A DNA stretch of 64,000 nt. Source: Rhea pennata. Lineage: Eukaryota > Chordata > Aves > Rheiformes > Rheidae. The stretch is taken from the NCBI RefSeq assembly GCF_028389875.1, contig NC_084682.1, forward strand, positions 444,001-508,000. The letters run 5' to 3'. Positions 54,570 through 64,000 of the stretch are shown here, one piece after another. Made by a program: the position numbers and the translations under genes. Positions within the stretch are counted from its first letter, which is position 1. The number at the start of each line of letters is the position of its first letter. The notes beneath the pieces were generated by a model. That model did not search any database and was not told the DNA's origin. It saw only the letters and a program-made list of their open reading frames with translations.

Positions 54570-55480
54570 TTTGCGGCTTCCTCGCAGCCCGCAGCTGCGC
54601 GCGGGCGCTGCCGCGTCCCCGACCCTGGCAGGGGCTGCGCGAGCAATTGTGGAGGAGCCTGAAGTATCGCGCGTTGCGTGCGCGGATGTTTGACTTTCCC
54701 CTCTAAGTGTGTGCGGGTCTGGCGGGCGTGTTTGCACCGTGCGCCTCGGGTGCCGGATCGGAGCGGCCCCGGGGAGCGGGTGCGGCGAGCAGGGATCACC
54801 CGCACGCGTCGGGGCTCTGCACCGCGCCAGAGAAACGCTGCGCGTGCGCGCAAACTGCGTCTTTCAGAAAGACCGAAGCCTCGCAGAATCACCCCTGCAA
54901 AGGAGCTGGTGCCGCGGTGCTCCGGGAGCCCGGCCCGGCCCGGCCCGCGGCGAGGGGCGGCAGCCCGGGCTCGCCCGCTCCGCCCCTTCGGCAGCCGCGC
55001 TCCGCTGGCGGCGGGGCAGCTGGAAGCAGCAAAACTCTGGGAAGGAGCTTGGGGAGCGGCTTGGCTAAGGGGAAGCGGCGGCTGCCGCGCGACCCAGCAC
55101 CCGTTCCCAGCCCCCGGGTCCCCCCTGCGGGGATCCCCCGGCCCTCGTCCCCTCCAGGGATCCCCCCGGGCTCCCGCTGCGCACTGCCCGCCCGCCCGCC
55201 CCGGGCCCGCATGGCACGAGGGAGCGGGCAGGCGGCGGTAGAGGAGGAAAAAAACAAAGCGACTCGTTTTCTTAAAAGCTCGGGTGAAAAGCGTTTATGA
55301 GCGCGGAGGCGCCACGCGGGCTGCCGCCCGGGCGGCGGGGGGCAGGACCCCCGCGCTGTCCCCGGCCGCAGGCTCGCGGCGCCGCCGGCGCCTCGGCTCC
55401 CGCCGCTCCAAAGCTCTCGTCCCTTATCCTGCCCTTGTTTCTCTCTTGATTCCTCGAACGCGGCCGAGCGCCCAGGGCCA
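54570..55480. promoter_or_regulatory. Large CpG island abutting the WSCD1 stop codon
   Basis: About 900 bases are very GC-rich with dense CpG, for example GCGCGTTGCGTGCGCGG near 54668. This is the largest such block in the window. It covers the start of the WSCD1 3' UTR rather than a known 5' end. Long open frames on both strands here follow from the scarcity of AT-rich stop codons. It could be the promoter of an unannotated transcript, a GC-biased conversion hotspot, or an orphan CpG island. Confidence 0.6.
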
Positions 55481-56075
<595 letters not shown>

Positions 56076-56726
56076 GGCACGCTACCCGGCTCTTGGCTGG
56101 GGCCACGGGTGCTCCTGACTTTCAATCTGTAGCACAGCACATCTGCACGCTTACTGCCCTGCTTTGGGGGAGGTTAGGTAGGGAAATAGGATTAACAAGG
56201 AAGGTTCTTCTGTTCCTGGCACGTGAGAGGGATTTAGGGTCACCTGCCAGGATCACTGGCACATAATTTACAGAATCATTTTCCTGCCTTTGCCTTGGGC
56301 ATTAGTGACACCTCAGTGTCTTCCATTTGCTGCTTCTGACCCTCAGTTTAATTTTCTGAGGGTTGAGATGGTCCCAGCTGAAGATCTGGGCTGCACTGGG
56401 CACTTACAGGTGAAACACCAATTTGCAGTTTACAGTACAAGGAAGCTTTTCCCTCTAGGCTTTTTCTCTTCTGAGGAGGATGTTTTGTTTGGTTTAATGA
56501 ACAGATCTTGGGTTGTGGGTGATGAAAGGTGATGTATGAACTTGGGAAAGGAATATGCTGTCACAGAAGACCTCCCTCCCCACCAAGCCTGTGTGGTCTG
56601 TCGAGCCCAGCTATAGCAATGCACAAGAAGTGCGTGCTGAACTCCTTCACCACTGCACAGTCCAAATGCAGCAGTGTATTAAATAAGGAAATTACTGTCG
56701 TGCTATTCAGCTTGCCAGTCAAATGC

Positions 56727-56729
<3 letters not shown>

Positions 56730-56762
<33 letters not shown>
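56730..56762 (+). repeat. A33 mononucleotide tract
   Basis: Thirty-three consecutive A residues follow TCAAATGCATT. There is no clear retroposon body or target-site duplication upstream, so it may be either a microsatellite or an old retroposon tail. Confidence 0.9.
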
Positions 56763-56764
<2 letters not shown>

Positions 56765-56926
56765 TGTGGTTACCATATCCTGAAGTCTTTTCAAATGCTC
56801 AGGGAGCACTGACTGTAAAGTCCTCTTATCACTACTATCTTTTGTTATTCTTATTTATCTCCAGTACAGTAGCACCTTTGTAGTGCCAAGAAAGTAGATC
56901 TCAAAATCTGTTTGGAAGCCATGCTA

Positions 56927-59000
<2,074 letters not shown>

Positions 59001-59151
59001 CTTGCACCGGCGTCTGGTAGACCAGGCAGTGGCTGCTGGCGCTGTGCAGCCGGCGGCAGCGCGGCCCCTCGGCCCCGTCGTGCAGCGTGAAGCGCCTCGT
59101 GGGGTAGCCGCAGTAGCACTCCGTCCCTCGGACGACTGCCAGGGGAAACTC
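59001..59151 (-). CDS. WSCD1: WSCD1 exon: end of second WSC domain (partial gene, 5'-most visible exon)
   Basis: This exon encodes 50 residues plus one base of a split codon, starting EFPLAVVRGTECYCGYP and ending CLVYQTPVQ. The CYC pair at exon residues 12-14 and later cysteines at 32 and 42 fit the tail of a WSC domain, a Cys-rich presumed carbohydrate-binding module. The acceptor is CGTCCGCAG before 59151 and the donor is GTACGG from 59000. The exon starts in phase 0 and ends in phase 1; its last G joins AC of the next exon to give Asp (GAC). It is GC-rich and CpG-rich, unlike the next exon. The family is a type II membrane protein of about 575 residues (recalled), so this exon starts near the middle. 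The first WSC domain and the membrane anchor are not in the window. Confidence 0.88.
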
Positions 59152-59485
59152 CTGCGGACGGAGGAGCGGGTCAGGACGCGAGTGCCGCCGCGGCCGCCTC
59201 CTGCTCAGAGGAAAACTGATCTTTGCAAGGCCGCCGCCGCGATCAAAGCCGTGCTCGACGCTTCCTCGTAAAGCTCGTGTTCCGTGTCCTGCTACTGACT
59301 TTCATGTGGCAATATTTTAAAAAGATCTTTAGACAACAAGCTTGTCAAGCTTAACAACTCAGAATACTCTTTTCTCTATAAAAAGTAAGTTGACGATACT
59401 CCTGCAGCGCATAGCACGTAACTTCACCCTACGTCTTCAGTGTAGGAATAGTTCTTATTGACCCCCAAAACCAGCATCTTGAATC

Positions 59486-59515
59486 AGGCAGTCTCTTTTA
59501 AGGCAGTCTCTTTTA
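59486..59515 (+). repeat. Perfect 15-bp tandem duplication
   Basis: AGGCAGTCTCTTTTA occurs twice with no spacer, inside the upstream WSCD1 intron. The perfect identity suggests a recent slippage event. Confidence 0.9.
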
Positions 59516-60851
59516 AGCCTCTGTCTTTAGACTGCCAAGTTGAGGACTCAGCTGCTAAAAGGTCTGACTCGTTCATTTGGCTTCACCAGAATTTGTGAAG
59601 GAAACCTGCTCTTAAACTTAAAACATTAGGAGGAAAATGGGAATTTAGTCCCACTAACTGCTGCATCTCTTTAAGAAAAGGTCAAGCCCTAAAAAAACAT
59701 ACTTATGATAGTATGACTTGTTCACACATTGGGAAACACGAATGTGAGCATTACTGCATGTCTTTTGGGAAAGAGCATTTAAGAACAGGGTAACAAGTAA
59801 TTTTTACAGCCTCTACTCAGAGGGACTGCACTGACAGCACGTATGGGCCTGCGCGGGGAAGCAGTGGTGCCCTGAAACCATGCCCACGAACCATGAAAAC
59901 TTCTGGCTATAAGAGATTTTTCAGTGCATCTGAGATGTTGCTAAACTTTTGGTATACCCATCTGACTTGGCACGCGGAACAGGCTGCAAAGCAATATTGC
60001 TGCTGCACCATGAAATAAAGCGGTGCAGCAGGATCAGGGCCAGCAGCAGGCTGTAAGATAGGAAGGAGAAAAGAGGTCTTTGTCCTCAAAGAAACCCTCT
60101 CTGTGGTATGTGGAAGAAACAAATAAATGGTCTCTGGTACAGAAGGATTAGTAATAGGGAATAAATCCATGAAGGTCAATTTAGCACTGTATGAGGAAAC
60201 TTGAGGTCCTGCACATATGAATCTTGATTTCTCTTCACCTAGGCATGCAGCCACCTGCCCAGATTATGCTAGTGATGATAACGCAAAGAAATTTTAGAAG
60301 GAGATGTGTGCTAATTATTTGCTGAAGAAATATGCAATTGCTTGTGTGCTTAATAGGAAAACCACACTTACTACTTGGCTAAAACTGGCCCTAAAATTCA
60401 GTCTTCCTCCTTGTACCGGGAGGACTGGATTTGCTTTTTCTTGGGTTTCCAAGGCGTCCCTGATGACTAGCTCAGAAGTGTGTGCGCATTGGCATGCAGG
60501 GACAGGCTCAACTGCAACGACAAAATGGCTGAAGGAAGCTCAGGGGGTTATTCGAGCACAAAGCATCGAATTCTGCCTATTCCATATCAACACTTTTTGC
60601 CTTTTAAAAATCTTTGGAGTCTAGAACTGCGTGACAGAACTGCTGAGCAGCTTATCTCTCGCTCGTCCCCACGTGCTTATCCTCTGATAAGGAGTCAAAT
60701 ACAACACGTGTGCCATCTGTGCCCAAACAGCCCGCGTTTGCTTAGTGAATGAGATATGACATTGTCAGAAACTATTTACGGATTTGATCCAAGGGCAAAA
60801 TATTTCTGTTTCTGCCTGCAAATAGAAGTTTTCCCCTTACAATGAAGCAAT

Positions 60852-60899
60852 GTTTTTTTTTTTGTTTTGTTTTGTTTTTTTTTTTTTTTTGTTTTTTTT
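60852..60899 (+). repeat. T-rich tract with scattered G
   Basis: Runs of T are broken by single G residues (TTTTG pattern in the middle). It is simple sequence. Confidence 0.9.
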
Positions 60900-61290
60900 C
60901 CATTTGAGAAACTAATAAATGACCTGGCCCTCAAGCATAGCCTAGAATAAAAATTTACCAATTTTGTGCTACTTGGCATCTGTAAAGTGTTTAATTATTT
61001 TGGAAGGTTGGATATTTTATGAGGAGACCCAGGCAGAGGTATGGAGAAATATTTGCTTATTTGTACAATCACTTCCATGAAGGCAAAATCAGCATTAGAA
61101 GGTATAATAGTGTGTTACAACCACTCTGCATCACTACATGCGGCTAGGTTTGGTTCAGAGGAATAGAGATTTAGGGTCAGCATTTGACACTTCTGCAAGG
61201 CAGGGGAGTCAGACTGACTCCCTCTTTTATGCAGCTTTCCCAGTAGTCAGATGATGATTTGAGAGCTATCTTCTGTTGTTTATCCAATTT

Positions 61291-61333
61291 GTGTGTGTGT
61301 GGGGGGGGGTGTTTCGGGGGGGGTGGGGGGGTG
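61291..61333 (+). repeat. (GT)5 followed by G9, G8 and G7 runs
   Basis: A short GT repeat runs into three long G runs separated by 1-6 bases, then GG. Four G-triplets are available on one strand, so a G-quadruplex could form. It is low-complexity sequence in the WSCD1 upstream intron. Confidence 0.85.
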
Positions 61334-63429
61334 GTATTTCCGTGCCTTTCTCAACCTTTCCAACCGTGCTTTGGTTTTGGCTATCAGATGGTAGAATTAA
61401 CCTGTATCTGAACACTATGCCTGCTATCTTCACTAGCCAGTATGTTGGACTTCTTCCTCCACTATGTTTCTTTAATAAGCACCTAATTTGAAAGTGTTGT
61501 AATTCTAGTGGTGCACTGTGTATGAAACCTCTAGTAAAGAATTCTTCCTGGAATGGGGAAAAAATCCATGGATATATGCTACGCAAATCCTTGATCTAAT
61601 TAACCTTCAGGAAGAATCAACAAAAAGGATTTAAAAAGGGGGGGGGAGGGGAAGAGCTGACATCTGGTTGCAGCTCCCGAGGGGCAAGGGATGTCTTTAC
61701 AAACAAATTAATCAAGAGAGCATGCCCATATTTGCCTCCGTGTTGCTTATCTTTGATTCTAAAGAGACTGGCTACATTACAGATGCTGGGAGATGTTTCT
61801 TTTACTACTTGAGGATGGCATCCCAAATAGCTGGCAGGGCTAGTGCAATCTCATACCTGATGTGATCTTCAACATTTCTTTGTGGCTACTTCTGTGCGTT
61901 TATGCACTCTAATGTAGATTTAATGTAGGTAACGTGACCCTAACACAGAGAACTGAGATGCTGGCAGAACTTATTTCCAGTAAACTAGAGGACAGACTCT
62001 GCTCACTCCCTCTCCTGTTCTTGGATTGTTAGTTTTCCCCCAAATGTCCAAAAATCATTGTGATGGACAGGGACAAATAATGCTCTTACCCCCATTTCAG
62101 CATACGTTTCCTCTATCAACATAAAATGATACTACTTTGCTCAGGCCTGAAGAATATTTAGTCACTAATTTAGATTTAGCATACACAGTGAGTGCCTTTT
62201 TCATGTCAAATCCTTGCACACTTGCCAATTGCAAAGAGAAACCAAGATAACAAGAATTGCCTCTTTAACTTCTCCCTTCCCTATTCCTTCAGTGCCACTG
62301 ACTTTGATTTTGATTTAAAAATTGCCATCATATTAAAGGAAAAAGATCTCGCCTTCAACTGCTTGAACTGTTTTGTTTCATCAAGTATATTAAACTGTCA
62401 GATCTCATTTTACATTTGCAAAATGACTGGAGAAATTCAGATAATAATGCTGCTTTATTTACGACATTAAGGTTTCAGCAACATGACTTGATCCTGAAAA
62501 TGCAGAGTATTTTTCAATTCTGTAGGGGATGTCTAAGAGTTTATTTCCATAAAAATTAAATATAAATGTGCTTTCTTTTCTGGCTTCAACATGTGTTTGG
62601 AGATAGGGGAGAAAAGGGAGCTGGCTTCATGAATGAAACGTTTTCAGTGAGTATGCTCTGATCACTGAAAAAGCACAACGATAGTTCTGGGAAATGCACC
62701 AGGATCCCAAGCATCAGTGCAAAGCACTATAGTCAGACGAGTGATTATTCAGATTGTGTGCCTACCTGATGCAGCACACAAAGTGTTTGCAAAATAATAT
62801 ATTCAACCCTGTCTTCCCATCCATATTTAATCAAGAACTGCAATCCATCCACTTTCATTCACCTCCTGTATTTATGTAAGTCCCAAATGATGGTTACTGC
62901 TTTAAGCCACCACATAATATTTAAGTGCAGGAGTAGTCCATCTCAAGTTCAGCACACATAAGTCTGCACTTCAGTTAAACATGACAGTTCAAGTGCTGTA
63001 AGGAAATCAATCATTTTCCAATAGCAACACAGATGATGTGATGATTCAATCACTGTTTTTGTTAGATTAATCTATTGGGAATTCATAAGTTGAATATAAA
63101 AACACGCTCTGCTCTCATTACTCTGTTAAATTCTTTCCCTACTTCCTTTGTTAACTGTCCTGTCCTGCTAAATTTTTTTTCTCAGTGCCAAAAGAATAAG
63201 ACAGTAGGGGACTAACCATGAAAGGAAGTATCTTTCTCAAGTGAAAATGATGTGTTTGGTTCATTTAAAAATGGCTATGGTCACTCTGCAAGAAACCCAG
63301 ATGTCATTCATCAAGTTTCCATTAGCACAGATGTCCTAAGAGCAAAGAATAAATACCATAAAGTCAATCACCCCTTGAATAAAAATGCTGGCTTGTTCTG
63401 TGTTGCTGTCTGTTAAGGCAAGGGGGGCA

Positions 63430-63545
63430 ATTCTTTGATGCACCTGCTACGACCCTGATCCTGAATTTAATCCTCTTTCACTGCTAGAATAAAGTCAGTT
63501 GGCCTGTGCTTATTTGCACCAGGTGACGATCTGGCCGTGTTTCAT
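63430..63545. repeat. Possible old interspersed repeat fragment
   Basis: The phrases ACCCTGATCCTGAAT, AATAAAGTCAGTTGGCC and TTATTTGCACCAGGTGACGA recall a motif set I associate with old sauropsid repeats (direction of the family not assigned). Recognition is from memory and weak. Confidence 0.25.
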
Positions 63546-64000
63546 TGTGTCAAAATAAATTCTACCTGAAGCCCTTGGAAACACTCTCAAATTTTTCCAA
63601 TAGGATTTGGATCAAAGTCTTAGCAGTCTTTTGTTAATGAGTAAATGACAGAACGTAGCTGCATCCAGCATCCAAAATGACAGGTCTACTTCTGAAGTTG
63701 ATAGTTTGGCATGTTCTTAAAGAAACACCTTAGAGTTAGTCATGTTCAAGCTTGCAAACTTGCTGAGGTATTTTTTAAATGGATTGAAATGTTGGGGTTC
63801 TCTGTTCAAGATTTAGTGCTGTTTCAGGTTTTAGTCTTGTATACTACATAGTATAGCTGACTAGGAAAAGGGCTTTCTTTTTCTTTCTTTCTTTTTTTTT
63901 CTTAACGTAATTCAAATGGAGAAGGCTCATCTGGTATTCAGGTTGGCTTATAAAAGAGCATATACGAAAATTATGGCTTCCGGCCAAGGGACCTGGCAGA

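Larger units (their letters stand above)
53826..55480 (-). other. Possible WSCD1 3' UTR, extent uncertain
   Basis: The 3' UTR must start at 55480 and run toward lower coordinates. The first AATAAA I noticed on the minus strand is at 53831-53826, in a T-rich stretch, which would give a UTR of about 1.65 kb. The signal lies in low-complexity sequence, so the end point is weak. The first 900 bases of this span are the CpG-rich block described separately. Confidence 0.25.
59152..64000 (-). other. WSCD1 upstream intron, 3' part (continues beyond the window)
   Basis: This is the sequence upstream of the first visible exon in the transcript direction. The first 120 bases are CpG-rich; the rest is AT-rich. 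I looked for the start of the second WSC domain (a CF-type start with further cysteines and a phase-0 donor) and found none. It holds a 15-bp tandem duplication (59486-59515), a T-rich tract (60852-60899), G-runs (61291-61333 and 61638-61646) and a pyrimidine run near the end (about 63872-63901). Confidence 0.75.

Noticed and set aside
54678..55300. Plus-strand frames of 187 and 197 codons in the CpG island
   Set aside because: Their Ala, Arg, Gly and Pro-rich content follows from GC composition; overlapping long frames occur in several phases and on the other strand too.

Overview
The window reads as vertebrate nuclear DNA: long AT-rich noncoding stretches, GT-AG introns, homopolymer and dinucleotide microsatellites, and tRNA-derived MIR SINE relics. 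I found no bacterial, viral or mobile-element coding capacity. The only coding sequence I can support is the 3' half of one gene on the minus strand. Its four exons match WSCD1 (WSC domain-containing sulfotransferase 1). The low density of recognisable transposons, the many short CpG-rich islets in otherwise AT-rich DNA, and the protein's divergence from what I recall of the mammalian form suggest a sauropsid, most likely a bird. This is an inference; no species can be named.

Layout. Positions 1 to about 54,500 hold no gene I can support. They contain AT-rich intergenic DNA, two MIR relics (about 2730-2918 and 12650-12772), a GTGC-type period-5 minisatellite (39324-39545), a CCCGT-type pentanucleotide array (42766-42860), a compact hairpin (31511-31548), several mononucleotide tracts, and some twenty isolated CpG-rich islets of about 100-400 bp. 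Several AT-rich blocks with homeodomain-like TAATTA motifs look like candidate conserved noncoding elements, but that needs alignment. From 54,570 to 55,480 lies the largest CpG-rich block, ending at the WSCD1 stop codon. WSCD1 coding exons, in transcript order, are 59151-59001, 58108-57944, 57162-56962 and 55833-55481. The rest, 59152-64000, is the intron upstream of the first visible exon; no further upstream exon was recognised.

Gene logic. The visible exons encode 289 residues plus a stop. They cover the end of the second WSC domain (Cys-rich) and the whole sulfotransferase-like domain, including the PAPS 5'-phosphosulfate loop ([10 protein letters not shown]) and the 3'-phosphate-binding segment ([10 protein letters not shown]). 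All three introns between them are phase 1, have GT-AG ends, and keep the reading frame. The N-terminal membrane anchor and first WSC domain must lie beyond position 64,000.

I found no novel biological system. The observations most worth checking are the scattered CpG islets, the CpG island on the WSCD1 3' end, and the candidate conserved blocks next to islets.
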